Shown here piece by piece: positions 1 to 7,598 of a stretch of 22,360 nucleotides of DNA. The notes under the pieces were generated by a model. It searched no databases. It was not told the DNA's origin and was given only the letters and a program-made list of their open reading frames with translations. The position numbers and the translations under genes are program-made. Source of the stretch: Candidatus Bathyarchaeota archaeon (GTDB lineage: Archaea > Thermoproteota > Bathyarchaeia > Bathyarchaeales > UBA233); NCBI GenBank assembly GCA_007050895.1, contig SMYP01000183.1:1-22360 (forward strand), written 5' to 3'. The stretch's first letter is position 1; each line of letters starts with the position of its first letter.

Positions 1-91
1 TACTTTCATCTAAACGTTTTTTGTATTCCTGCAGTTCAGCTAAACTCATTGACTTCAGTTGGTTTTCAAAATATTTAATGGGGTCACTCAT
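1..91 (-). CDS. N-terminal fragment of an unidentified protein, cut by the left edge
   Basis: An open frame starts with ATG at 91 and runs off the left end of the window, giving 30 codons. The visible residues begin MSDPIKYFENQL and continue with a Leu/Glu/Lys-rich segment that could form an amphipathic helix or coiled coil. It lies 49 bases downstream of the dCMP deaminase stop on the same strand, so it may be the next gene of that transcript. There is no strong ribosome binding site, only a GTGAAG-like stretch further upstream. I do not recognise the family and too little is visible to assign a role. It could also be a chance open frame. Confidence 0.5.
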   Translation of the reverse strand, partial: MSDPIKYFENQLKSMSLAELQEYKKRLDES

Positions 92-140
92 TCCATACAC
101 TTCACATTAAAAAACTTCAAAACATAATGAACTCGCATAT

Positions 141-617
141 TCATTGTCGTTCGTATTCTTCGACCTTATTATTCATTACTACCAATTCGATGTTTGCCTG
201 TTTGAACATCTCTATTGTGTCCTTGTCTGCATGGTAATGTTTCTCACAAACCACTCGCTTGATTCCAGAAGTTATTATAATCATAGCACATCTTCTGCAA
301 GGAGTCATTTTACAATAAAGCGTTGAATCTTTAATCGGTATTCCAAATTTTGCAGCCTGTACAATAGCATTCTGTTCTGCATGTAATGTGCGAACACAAT
401 GTTGAGAAACAGTTCCATTCTCATTTAGAACCCTTCGCATATCATGTCCGCATTCATCACAGTGTGGTAAACCTGCAGGGGAACCAACATAACCTGTTGT
501 CATTATTCGTTTATCCTTAACAATTACGCAACCCGCTTTCCCTCGATCACAAGTCGCACGTTTAGAAACAGCTTCACACAAATCTAGAAAATATCTATCC
601 CAATCTGGTCGAGACAT
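141..617 (-). CDS. deoxycytidylate (dCMP) deaminase
   Basis: This protein of 158 aa belongs to the zinc-dependent cytidine/deoxycytidylate deaminase family, close to the ComEB/dCMP deaminase type. It should convert dCMP to dUMP, the substrate of thymidylate synthase, in the cytoplasm. The catalytic HAE motif is at residues 79-81, where His79 is a zinc ligand and Glu81 the proton shuttle. The PCxxC motif at 106-110 supplies the other two zinc ligands, Cys107 and Cys110. An extra Cys-rich stretch (Cys53, Cys56, Cys74) matches the insertion that many dCMP deaminases carry, possibly for a second zinc. The length is normal for the family. An AT-rich TTAAAATAAATT element about 30 bases upstream of the ATG could be the TATA box of a nearly leaderless message. 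Deamination of other nucleotides or of a modified base cannot be excluded. Confidence 0.9.
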   Translation of the reverse strand: MSRPDWDRYFLDLCEAVSKRATCDRGKAGCVIVKDKRIMTTGYVGSPAGLPHCDECGHDMRRVLNENGTVSQHCVRTLHAEQNAIVQAAKFGIPIKDSTLYCKMTPCRRCAMIIITSGIKRVVCEKHYHADKDTIEMFKQANIELVVMNNKVEEYERQ

Positions 618-762
618 TGAATTTAATTCCTACCTAATTTATTTTAACATAAACTCCTAACCTAAGCGAGAATAAAACTGTTTTTTATTGTAATAAATCT
701 ATGAACCAGTTAATATTTTTTAAAATTTTAAGCATAAAACCAAACATAAGACCTCTTCAATA

Positions 763-772
763 CTTAAATATA
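763..772 (+). promoter_or_regulatory. TATA box of the tRNA-Ala gene
   Basis: CTTAAATATA matches the archaeal box A consensus (TTTAWATA-like). It lies 26 bases ahead of the first tRNA base, the expected distance for TBP/TFB-directed transcription starting at or just before the mature 5' end. Confidence 0.6.
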
Positions 773-798
773 CTTACTGCTTGAAACGATACACTAAT

Positions 799-893
799 GG
801 GCCGATAGTTCAGCCTGGTATGAACGCCGCCTTCGCATGTCTATTAACAGAAAAAGGCGGAAGCCGCGGGTTCAAATCCCGCTCGGTCCACCA
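799..893 (+). tRNA. tRNA-Ala(CGC) with a 17-nt intron at 37/38
   Basis: A complete cloverleaf can be drawn. The acceptor stem is 799-805 with 883-889, the D stem 808-811 with 822-825, the anticodon stem 827-831 with 856-860, the five-base variable loop 861-865, and the T stem 866-870 with 878-882 around the loop TTCAAAT. The discriminator A890 is followed by an encoded CCA (891-893). The anticodon is CGC at 834-836, reading GCG. The third acceptor pair is G801:U887, the G3:U70 identity element of alanine tRNAs, which confirms the assignment. A canonical-position intron at 838-854 interrupts the anticodon loop. A T-run from 895 probably ends transcription. Confidence 0.95.
838..854 (+). other. 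tRNA intron (17 nt) in a relaxed bulge-helix-bulge
   Basis: Removing these bases restores a seven-base anticodon loop, TTCGCAA. Bases 832-834 (TTC) can pair with 850-852 (GAA). This leaves three-base bulges CA^T (836-838) and AA^A (853-855), with the cuts after the second base of each, and a short inner helix GT/AC (839-840 with 847-848). G835 opposite A849 is a mismatch, so the motif is a relaxed form of the bulge-helix-bulge cut by the archaeal splicing endonuclease. Confidence 0.8.
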
Positions 894-911
894 TTTTTTT
901 AAATTGACATG

Positions 912-1224
912 TCAAGTTTTTAAATTTGATTTTTTTCCAAAATTTCCATCGTCCAGATCGAGTTTGAAAATTACACCTGCAAATTTACTTCTTAGGAAGA
1001 TAATTGAGCAACGAATAATTGATGTTAAGATTCCTCCAATCAAATTATTATCAAGAAGGCTCTGATCATTATTGATATTCCAGTTAAATCCCATGAACTT
1101 ACATTTGGCAAAAGAGGCGATTGAATATCAATGGTAGATTCTCTTATTACTCAGATATAACAACCAATGCGCCTAGAACGCTTGCTAATGTAAGTTTGTT
1201 AGTATCTATGTACGTGTATGACAT
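912..1224 (-). pseudogene. decayed ECF-transporter S-component-like membrane protein
   Basis: Three overlapping frames on this strand, when joined, resemble the N-terminal third of ECF-type substrate-binding (S) membrane proteins. Frame one (1224-1147) begins with ATG and gives LTLASVLGALVVI, like the first membrane helix, then two stop codons. Frame two (about 1144-1040) gives SPLLPNVSSWDLTGISI, which resembles the family's 'LP.LKFDLTGIPI' segment. Frame three (1094-912) gives LIGGILTSIIRCSIIFLRS, like the next helix, and ends in a stop. At least two frameshifts in the same direction and a missing C-terminal half indicate a dead gene. The family match is from memory of the motif pattern and is not certain. 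The remainder of the roughly 400-base gap between the tRNA and lonB holds nothing else I can support. Confidence 0.45.
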
Positions 1225-1297
1225 TTACGTTATATGTAATGCAAATACAGAATATCTGCCTTTTATGTTACCATAGAATGACAAATATTTTTTCTGG

Positions 1298-3469
1298 TTA
1301 AACAAATGACTCTTTGAGATAGTCTTCTAGAGTCTCACCTGGGATCACTTCGATACTGTAATCTTTTGGATCGATTGAATGCTTGAAATTCTTTGCTGGA
1401 ACAATTACTTTCTTGAATCCCCACATCTCAGCAGCTTTAATTTTTTCATGTAATCCACCAACTGCAGTAACAGGAACCACATCATCTACACTAACATTGA
1501 TTTCACCTGTGACAGCTACATCTTGACGAATTGATTTTCCCTCAATTAATGAACAGAGGAGAATTGTCATTGTAACTCCAGCGCTTGGGCCATCAACTTT
1601 GTAGGCTTGAGCAAAATCAATGTGTGTGAAAAACTCTTGCGCAATGTCAACACGATATTTTTGCAGAATAACACTTCTTACTTTAGCCACGCTATCTGTG
1701 ATGAATTGCTCTTGTCCTTCTTTCGCTATTCCAGTAACCTTATAATATCCTTGCAATTTGTTTTCACATCTGTTGTCTCTTTTTTCTAGGAATCCTTTTA
1801 CAGTAAGAATGTTACCAGTCATCTCTCCACTGTAAGGATCCTTTACTACAGCTATGCCATAAATTTGTCCCAATTTTGATCCTTCTGGATTGATCTCTAA
1901 CAGTTTTCCTCTCTCGCTCATTTGATGTTCAAGAATTTGTTTCTGGATTGTTTTACAGTGTTTATCGATTGCTTCTTTAACATGTCTTCTTTCAACGAAT
2001 TCTAAGCTATCATTCATAGCTAATGTTGCTGCTGTTTTAACGATTGAAATCATTGGACGGAACTTGCTAGATAATGCATCCTTTTTATTGCTTCTTCTTC
2101 TTCCCTCGTCAATAATTTCTTCGCATGCTTCTCTACTGAATGGTATAAGTCGGAAACGTGAAATTTCTTGAGCGATAAATTGGACATACTTTCGGCGATT
2201 TTCAATGTTATTTTCCATGTCATTATTCATTCTTACGACTTTTCCGTAACCATAAATTCTGTCCATAAGGGCTGGATGAACCTGTGCTATACTGTCAAAG
2301 TTTCCAGCCCCAACCAAAAAGCACATACACGGTACTGGTTCTGTTGATACTGCCATTGCAGCTGTTCCTCCTGCTCCACTTAAACGACTTCTCATTGTTA
2401 TTGGTAACTGCCCATCTTCGAGGACGGTCAACAGGGTTATTGCTTCATCTGGTGCCATATTTTTAATTTCATCTATGTACAGAATTCCCAGATGGGCACG
2501 ATGTACATCTCCAGCCGTTACTCTCTGATGTTCAGGAGTTCCTAATCCTCCTGTTTGTAATGGATCCCATGCTATACTTCCAAACAATTGAGCTGAACCA
2601 TGTCCAGTTGCATCGGTGAAAGGAGCAACCTTTTTGGTATTATCCACTATAAATTTAGGAACCTTTGATGCTTTTGCTCCACCTATCCCTTTAGCACTTC
2701 CAAGAACTCCAAAACGCCCCAGAACTGTTACCAAAATAAGAAACATAAGCATCATTCCAGCCGGAAGAAATGTTATACTGCCTATTGATACAAAATTATC
2801 TATCATAAATTTACCAAAATCACCATTGTTAACAGTTTGGAGAGGCTCTCCGAAAGCAGTTAAAGCGTTAGTATCCCAAGCTACTTTTTCTTGCCAGAGA
2901 TAATAAAAACCTGCAAACATAAAAATAGATGCAACAATGATCATCAGGTAAATTATGGCTTTTACTCCAAGTCGTTGAAGAAACATTTTCTTTTCTTCTT
3001 TAAGCTTCTGTTTTAGTAGAATCTTTTTTCCTTCACCAGCTGGATGGCATGAAATTTTTGGTTCACTTGGTATTATGTCATTTTGCCAACAAACTACATC
3101 TTGAAGTTGAATATCCTCTTTCTTATAAAGTTCTGTTAGATGAACTGATAGAGCTCTTCCTATCAATGACTTACCTGTCCCAGGATCTCCTAACAAAAGC
3201 AAGTAAGGTCCAGGAGGAGCAGTTTTTGTGACATGCGGTTTTTCTTTATTTGGATCTTTCCATGCTCCATACCAATTTTCTTCTTTAAGATTTTTGAGTT
3301 TATGGACCCACTCTTGTAAGCACAGATAACATTCTTTTAGTGCACGTTCTTGTCCAATAACCCATTCAAGAAGATTGTTAGAAACAGGGTAATCTTTGGT
3401 TGATTTGAAATTTTTCCAATCCCATTTCTTGTTGCTAATAAGTTCTTCATCTTCTCCGAAGTAATCCAA
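1298..3469 (-). CDS. lonB: membrane-anchored ATP-dependent protease LonB
   Basis: This 723-aa protein is an archaeal LonB, the membrane-bound AAA+ protease that degrades unfolded and regulatory proteins from the cytoplasmic face. Walker A (GDPGTGKS) is at residues 94-101. Two hydrophobic membrane segments, about 171-192 and 231-250, sit inside the ATPase domain between Walker A and Walker B, which is diagnostic of LonB as opposed to bacterial LonA. Walker B (ILYIDEI) is at about 329-335. The C-terminal protease domain has the Ser-Lys dyad: Ser629 in DGPSAG and Lys676 in GGLHEKIKAA. Length and domain order are normal and no intein is present. The start is TTG, supported by GAGGG (3476-3480) six bases upstream; there is no competing in-frame ATG near the N-terminus. 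The gene is monocistronic and divergent from proC. Confidence 0.95.
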   Translation of the reverse strand: MDYFGEDEELISNKKWDWKNFKSTKDYPVSNNLLEWVIGQERALKECYLCLQEWVHKLKNLKEENWYGAWKDPNKEKPHVTKTAPPGPYLLLLGDPGTGKSLIGRALSVHLTELYKKEDIQLQDVVCWQNDIIPSEPKISCHPAGEGKKILLKQKLKEEKKMFLQRLGVKAIIYLMIIVASIFMFAGFYYLWQEKVAWDTNALTAFGEPLQTVNNGDFGKFMIDNFVSIGSITFLPAGMMLMFLILVTVLGRFGVLGSAKGIGGAKASKVPKFIVDNTKKVAPFTDATGHGSAQLFGSIAWDPLQTGGLGTPEHQRVTAGDVHRAHLGILYIDEIKNMAPDEAITLLTVLEDGQLPITMRSRLSGAGGTAAMAVSTEPVPCMCFLVGAGNFDSIAQVHPALMDRIYGYGKVVRMNNDMENNIENRRKYVQFIAQEISRFRLIPFSREACEEIIDEGRRRSNKKDALSSKFRPMISIVKTAATLAMNDSLEFVERRHVKEAIDKHCKTIQKQILEHQMSERGKLLEINPEGSKLGQIYGIAVVKDPYSGEMTGNILTVKGFLEKRDNRCENKLQGYYKVTGIAKEGQEQFITDSVAKVRSVILQKYRVDIAQEFFTHIDFAQAYKVDGPSAGVTMTILLCSLIEGKSIRQDVAVTGEINVSVDDVVPVTAVGGLHEKIKAAEMWGFKKVIVPAKNFKHSIDPKDYSIEVIPGETLEDYLKESFV

Positions 3470-3706
3470 ATTATACCCTCAATTGTTTTTTAATCTGTAA
3501 TTATGCACCTGCTCAATTTGCTTGTGACTTAAAATCAAGAAAGGGCTCTCTTAAGATAAAGCCATATTTCGAGGATTGTAACATTACAGAAATGGAATAA
3601 ATCTACGTATTTCTTAATTAGGAATTTAAAAAATGTGTATTAGCACATCATTTTATTCTATTATTTACGTGATTAATGTATCTATAACAAAAATTGATCA
3701 AAAGAA

Positions 3707-3716
3707 TTTATTAATA
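3707..3716 (+). promoter_or_regulatory. candidate TATA box for proC
   Basis: TTTATTAATA lies about 46 bases ahead of the proC ATG. That would place the transcription start near 3738 and give a short leader carrying the GAGGAT ribosome binding site at 3751-3756. The rest of the 292-base lonB-proC gap is AT-rich with nothing further recognisable. Confidence 0.45.
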
Positions 3717-3761
3717 AGTAGCTTTGGAAAAAGATTACTCGCAGATTCGAGAGGATAACAA

Positions 3762-4562
3762 ATGAAAGATAGTATCGCAGTAATAGGTTCTGGAGTAATA
3801 GGTGGAGCAATAGTTAGAAGTTTGTTAAAATCGGATCACGATTATAAGATCACTGCTTCCGATATAGAATTAGAAAAAATTAATGAACTTAAAGAGTTTG
3901 GAGTTTCTGTAACATCGGATAATATGAAAGCTGCAAGCGAATCTAATATTATCTTTGTTTGTGTTAAACCCAACTTTTTGGCCAGTGTTTTGAAGGAAAT
4001 ATATCCAAAGATTAAAGGAAAACTAGTGATCACATCAGCTGCTGCAGTTTCTATCGATTTTTGTAAACGGATTGTTCCTGATGCAAAATTTGTTAGAATT
4101 ATGCCAAATGTAGCAATTGCAGTTCAGGAGTCGTTTACTGCCTATTGTTGTAGTCAGGACGTAACCCCCCAAGAAAAAGAGATGATTGCGACTATTTTGA
4201 ATGATATGGGGATTCAAATGGAGATAGAAGAAAAATATATGGATGCAATTACTGCGGTCAGTGGAAGTGGTCCCGGATATATTTCTATAATAATTGAGGC
4301 TCTCACATATGCTGGATTAAAAGTTGGCTTATCTCGAGAATTAGCTTCTTATAGTGCTGCTCAAACAGTTCTTGGAACCGCAAAACTTGTTCTAAAGACA
4401 GGACAAACTGCTGCTCAGATACGTGACAGTGTTACAACTCCAGGTGGAACTACAATTGAAGCTATCTATGAAGTTGAAGGTAGCCAGATACGACAAGCTT
4501 TGATGAAAGCAGTGGAGAAAGCAACAAAAAAGAGTCAAGAAATCAGAAAACAGTGGGAATGA
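3762..4562 (+). CDS. proC: pyrroline-5-carboxylate reductase
   Basis: This 266-aa protein catalyses the last step of proline synthesis, reduction of 1-pyrroline-5-carboxylate with NAD(P)H. The N-terminal Rossmann motif GSGVIGG is at residues 9-15. The dimerisation domain carries the family signature in two parts: AVSGSGPGY near residue 165, and SVTTPGGTT followed by a stretch ending in AI near residue 225. Length matches the family (about 265-275 aa). The ATG start has GAGGAT six bases upstream. It is followed by purE after 50 bases on the same strand, but purE seems to have its own promoter. No other proline genes are in view, so the pathway context is not shown here. Confidence 0.93.
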   Translation: MKDSIAVIGSGVIGGAIVRSLLKSDHDYKITASDIELEKINELKEFGVSVTSDNMKAASESNIIFVCVKPNFLASVLKEIYPKIKGKLVITSAAAVSIDFCKRIVPDAKFVRIMPNVAIAVQESFTAYCCSQDVTPQEKEMIATILNDMGIQMEIEEKYMDAITAVSGSGPGYISIIIEALTYAGLKVGLSRELASYSAAQTVLGTAKLVLKTGQTAAQIRDSVTTPGGTTIEAIYEVEGSQIRQALMKAVEKATKKSQEIRKQWE

Positions 4563-4580
4563 ACTAAATACCTTATTAAA

Positions 4581-4588
4581 ACTTAAAT
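4581..4588 (+). promoter_or_regulatory. candidate TATA box of a leaderless purE message
   Basis: ACTTAAAT lies 25-32 bases upstream of the purE ATG, and there is no ribosome binding site in between. This spacing predicts transcription starting at or within a few bases of the start codon. Confidence 0.45.
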
Positions 4589-4612
4589 CTATTAATTCAT
4601 TATTCTATTTTT

Positions 4613-5137
4613 ATGCCAAAAGAGAAGATTATTATTTTAATGGGTTCTCCTAGAGACCTGCAATTTGCAGCTAAAGTTAAAGATTTTCTGAAAAAGGAAA
4701 AATTTTCAATTGTTCCAATTTTTAATGTCGCTTCTGCTCATAGAACTCCTGAAAAATTGTTAAATGATTTAAAAGAATATGAACAGAGCAACAAAAACAT
4801 AGTCTATATTACTGTAGCTGGTTTATCAGATGCTCTATCTGGAGTTGTTGCCGGTTTCACTAGTTTCCCAGTTATCGCTTGTCCTCCAGATTCTGAAAAA
4901 TATGGAGCTGTTAAAGTTTTTTCTTCCACAGCAATGCCCAAGGGAATACCCGTTGCTTATGTTGTTAAACCAGAAAATGCCGCTTTGATAGCTATAAGAA
5001 TATTTGCATTAAGTAATTCTGAACTTAAAGGACAACTTAATAAATATAAACAAAAAATGGCAAAAGCGGTCTATGAAGGAGCTGAAGAAGTCAGAAAAAT
5101 CACTAGAAAAAAAGATGTAAATAGGCTAACTGTCTAA
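4613..5137 (+). CDS. purE: AIR carboxylase, class II PurE type
   Basis: This 174-aa enzyme makes carboxyaminoimidazole ribonucleotide in purine synthesis. Family motifs are GSPRD (11-15), SAHRTP (41-46), AGLSDALSG (69-77) and FPVIACPP (85-92). The last two resemble class II PurE, seen in animals and some prokaryotes, which carboxylates AIR directly with CO2. Class I enzymes instead carry AGGAAHL in this place and rearrange the N5-CAIR made by PurK. No purK is visible in the window, which agrees with class II. Length fits a single-domain PurE. The class call comes from motif comparison by eye. A stand-alone IMP cyclohydrolase further along (13221-13799) belongs to the same pathway. Confidence 0.9.
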   Translation: MPKEKIIILMGSPRDLQFAAKVKDFLKKEKFSIVPIFNVASAHRTPEKLLNDLKEYEQSNKNIVYITVAGLSDALSGVVAGFTSFPVIACPPDSEKYGAVKVFSSTAMPKGIPVAYVVKPENAALIAIRIFALSNSELKGQLNKYKQKMAKAVYEGAEEVRKITRKKDVNRLTV

Positions 5138-5274
5138 TAAAATACATCTCGATAATTTTCTTTTTTAAATTTTGATATTATTTAGATAGTTAGACTCTAA
5201 GAACTTATACGGTAATAGTTAAATGTAACTGAACCTTTTATCTGCTTCTAATAAATTTAAGGGTCCATTACACA

Positions 5275-5451
5275 ATGATACTACAAGGAATTCCCAATCC
5301 TTTCGTTGCTTCAATATTTCAATTTTATGGACTCACTTATTGTGAACAACTTAATCCAAAGCTAATACAAAATTTGAATGTAGATTTATTTCAATATACT
5401 GATTCAAAAAAACGTATTCACAAATATACTCAAAAATGTATGAAAATTTAA
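5275..5451 (+). CDS. possible 58-aa small protein ahead of the reductase operon
   Basis: An ATG-initiated frame of 58 codons fills much of the 327-base gap after purE and ends 13 bases before the start of the catalytic subunit gene, in the same direction. The product begins MILQGIPNPFVASIF and is lysine-rich toward the end, with two cysteines (Cys23, Cys55). I recognise no domain, and there is no convincing ribosome binding site ahead of the ATG. It could be a real small protein, a translated leader or a chance frame. The remaining upstream part of the gap (5138-5274) is AT-rich and I see nothing definite in it. Confidence 0.35.
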   Translation: MILQGIPNPFVASIFQFYGLTYCEQLNPKLIQNLNVDLFQYTDSKKRIHKYTQKCMKI

Positions 5452-5464
5452 CGAAGGTATTCTA

Positions 5465-6799
5465 ATGGCAAGCGAGATTGAAGTTGGAACCAAATACGTT
5501 CCAGAAATGGCTGAACAAGAGATAGAAGATCTGCGACAATCAATAAAAAACTCTTCAATTAACATAATTAACGATAATCTTGCACGAATGAAAAAAACAT
5601 GGAAAAATCGACCAAAAACCATGGAATATTTTGATGAAATTGCAAATTTTTTTGGTATAAGAGAAAAAGAAATTCGTGAACAAAAAAATTCAGGAAAAAA
5701 GGTTATCGGCTATACTTGTATGTTCGCGCCTGTAGAACTGATATTAGCCGCAGATGCTATTCCAGTTCGTGTTGGTTCAGGATGGTATGATGCAGCAAAA
5801 TTGGGAGATAGAATAATGCCCGTTGAAGTTTGCCCAGTTATAAGATCAACAATTGGGGCAAAGATGATAAATCTATCCCCTTTTATTGAACTAAGTGATG
5901 CAATAATAAATCCTCTGACATGTGATGGGAAAACAAAGCTTTGTGAAATATTGTCAGATTACAAGAATATGTGGCGTATGACTCCTCCTCGAGTTAAAGA
6001 CGACCCACATGCTTTGACCCTTTGGAAAGAGGAGCTTTTGATTATTAAACGAAAAATAGAAACGCTTACTGGAACCAAAATAACCAGAAAAAAACTTAGA
6101 GAAGCAATAGAAGTTATGCAAAAAGCAACAAAAGCTTTTCGCAGATTACAGGAAATTAGGAAAGGTCCTCCTGTGATTATGGGAAGAGATGCTATGCTGG
6201 TTAATCAAACAAGCCTATGGGACGACATCAAAAGATGGACAGAAAAAGTTGAGGAACTCTGTGATGAACTTGAAAAAAGGGTTGAAAAGAAAGAGTACGC
6301 GTGCTACCCTGAAACTCCGAGAGTATTGGTAACTGGAACTCCAATGTTATGGCCTGATAGCTGGAAGGTTCCAAATTTAATAGAGGAATCCAATCCACAA
6401 GGAATATTGGCTGTTGATGAACTCTGCACAAGTGACAGAATTCTTTTTGACCCCGTGGGGGTAGATGAATGGACTATGAATGACATGCTTGATGCTATCA
6501 GTGAAAGATATCTTATGGCATGTACATGTCCTTGCTTCACTTCAGAGCATGGAAATGAAGACAGAGTAAATTGGATTATGGACAGAATCAAAGAGTACAG
6601 AATTGATGGAGTAATTTACTATGTGGTAAGAGGATGCATCCTATATGCCATGGAGTACGCAAGAATAAAACGTGTCCTAGATCGAATGAATATACCGGTA
6701 TATTACCTTGACACCGAATATACACGTGAAGATGTTGGACAAATGAAAACCAGAGTTGAAGCATTTCTAGAGATGCTTGAAGCAAGAGTCGACATATGA
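5465..6799 (+). CDS. BcrB/HgdB-family Fe-S catalytic subunit (benzoyl-CoA reductase / 2-hydroxyacyl-CoA dehydratase / DCCP superfamily)
   Basis: The 444-aa product belongs to the HgdB/BcrB family, whose members bind a low-potential iron-sulfur cluster and take electrons from an ATP-driven activator. Landmarks are Cys85 in CMFAPVELI, Cys123 in CPVIRSTIG, Cys153 and Cys160 in TCDGKTKLC, a CTCPC cluster (Cys353, 355, 357), Cys391 in a VVRGC motif, and the C-terminal family signature TRVEAFLEMLE. Length resembles BcrB (about 440 aa). The start ATG has GAAGGT (5453-5458) six bases upstream. The next gene begins 12 bases after the stop. Family members reduce aromatic CoA esters, dehydrate 2-hydroxyacyl-CoAs, or (double-cubane cluster proteins) reduce small molecules. 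Only one catalytic gene is present instead of the usual pair, and it is unusually rich in cysteines, so the substrate is unknown. Confidence 0.88.
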   Translation: MASEIEVGTKYVPEMAEQEIEDLRQSIKNSSINIINDNLARMKKTWKNRPKTMEYFDEIANFFGIREKEIREQKNSGKKVIGYTCMFAPVELILAADAIPVRVGSGWYDAAKLGDRIMPVEVCPVIRSTIGAKMINLSPFIELSDAIINPLTCDGKTKLCEILSDYKNMWRMTPPRVKDDPHALTLWKEELLIIKRKIETLTGTKITRKKLREAIEVMQKATKAFRRLQEIRKGPPVIMGRDAMLVNQTSLWDDIKRWTEKVEELCDELEKRVEKKEYACYPETPRVLVTGTPMLWPDSWKVPNLIEESNPQGILAVDELCTSDRILFDPVGVDEWTMNDMLDAISERYLMACTCPCFTSEHGNEDRVNWIMDRIKEYRIDGVIYYVVRGCILYAMEYARIKRVLDRMNIPVYYLDTEYTREDVGQMKTRVEAFLEMLEARVDI

Positions 6800-6811
6800 G
6801 GTAACAAAACA

Positions 6812-7594
6812 ATGATATCTGCTGGAATAGATATGGGCACCCAAAGGGTCAAAGTAGCCATCTTAAAAGATAATCAAATAATCGTTAAAAATCAGAATTT
6901 TTCTGGATTCGACCCCACTACAGTTGTTGAGCAAACATTTCAAGAAGCATTAGAATCTGCTAAACTATCAAAAGAAGATGTAAAACATATAACTGCGACG
7001 GGTGCAGGTGTTACAATGGTTAATTTTTCAAATAGCACAATAAGTATGATGGGTGCTGATGCTAGAGCAGGAGCATACTTTTTTTCATCAGCCAGAACTG
7101 TGATTGATGTTGGAGCAGAAGATGCACGAGCAGTAAAATGTGATGAAAAGGGTAGAATGCTAGATTTTATAGTTAATGCTAGGTGTGCAGCAGGAGCTGG
7201 AACATTCATTGAAGCCATGGCTAGAGCTTTAGAAGTTAAGATGGAGGATATGGGTCCTCTTTCCTTGCGAGCTGAACGTGCAAGTCCTATAAATGCTAGT
7301 TGCGTCATTTTTGCAGAGTCTGATGTAGTTTCACTTATTCATAGAGAAGAACCCAAAACAGAAATTGCTCGAGCCATTTTTGATGCAATGGCTGAAAGAG
7401 TCGGTTCAATGGTGCGAAGGTTGGGGATAACTCCAGATATTGTGCTTATTGGCGGAGTAGCCAAAGATGTAGGTTTCGTTGATTCTCTTAAGAGAAGACT
7501 GGGAATGGAATTACTAATACCTGAAGATCCGATTTATGGTGGAGCAATAGGTGCTGCTTTGATTGCCGCTAAGAGAGCTGAACGGAGACATTAA
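6812..7594 (+). CDS. BcrD-like ATPase subunit of the activator
   Basis: This 260-aa protein of the BadF/BadG/BcrA/BcrD ASKHA family should use ATP hydrolysis to push an electron into the catalytic subunit. The phosphate-1 loop is at IDMGTQRVK (residues 6-14). The two cysteines that ligate the [4Fe-4S] cluster shared across the ATPase dimer are Cys125 in NARCAAGAG and Cys164 in NASCVIFAES. The adjoining stretches FIEAMARALEV, VVSLIH and IGGVAKDVGF are those of BcrD-type rather than BcrA-type subunits. Start ATG follows GAGGT (6798-6802), which overlaps the stop of the preceding gene, so the two are translationally close. The partner is most likely the BcrA-like protein encoded four bases downstream. 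Confidence 0.9.
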   Translation: MISAGIDMGTQRVKVAILKDNQIIVKNQNFSGFDPTTVVEQTFQEALESAKLSKEDVKHITATGAGVTMVNFSNSTISMMGADARAGAYFFSSARTVIDVGAEDARAVKCDEKGRMLDFIVNARCAAGAGTFIEAMARALEVKMEDMGPLSLRAERASPINASCVIFAESDVVSLIHREEPKTEIARAIFDAMAERVGSMVRRLGITPDIVLIGGVAKDVGFVDSLKRRLGMELLIPEDPIYGGAIGAALIAAKRAERRH

Positions 7595-7598
7595 TTCA

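Noticed and set aside
781..1065. 94-codon plus-strand frame starting before the tRNA
   Set aside because: It runs straight through the tRNA-Ala gene and has no ribosome binding site or recognisable domain; it is a chance frame.
2616..2903. 95-codon plus-strand frame inside lonB
   Set aside because: It is antisense to the conserved LonB membrane insertion and has no family resemblance.
6940..7308. 122-codon minus-strand frame inside the BcrD-like gene
   Set aside because: It is the antisense shadow of a conserved ASKHA ATPase; its low-complexity Ala/Ser composition comes from the opposite strand.
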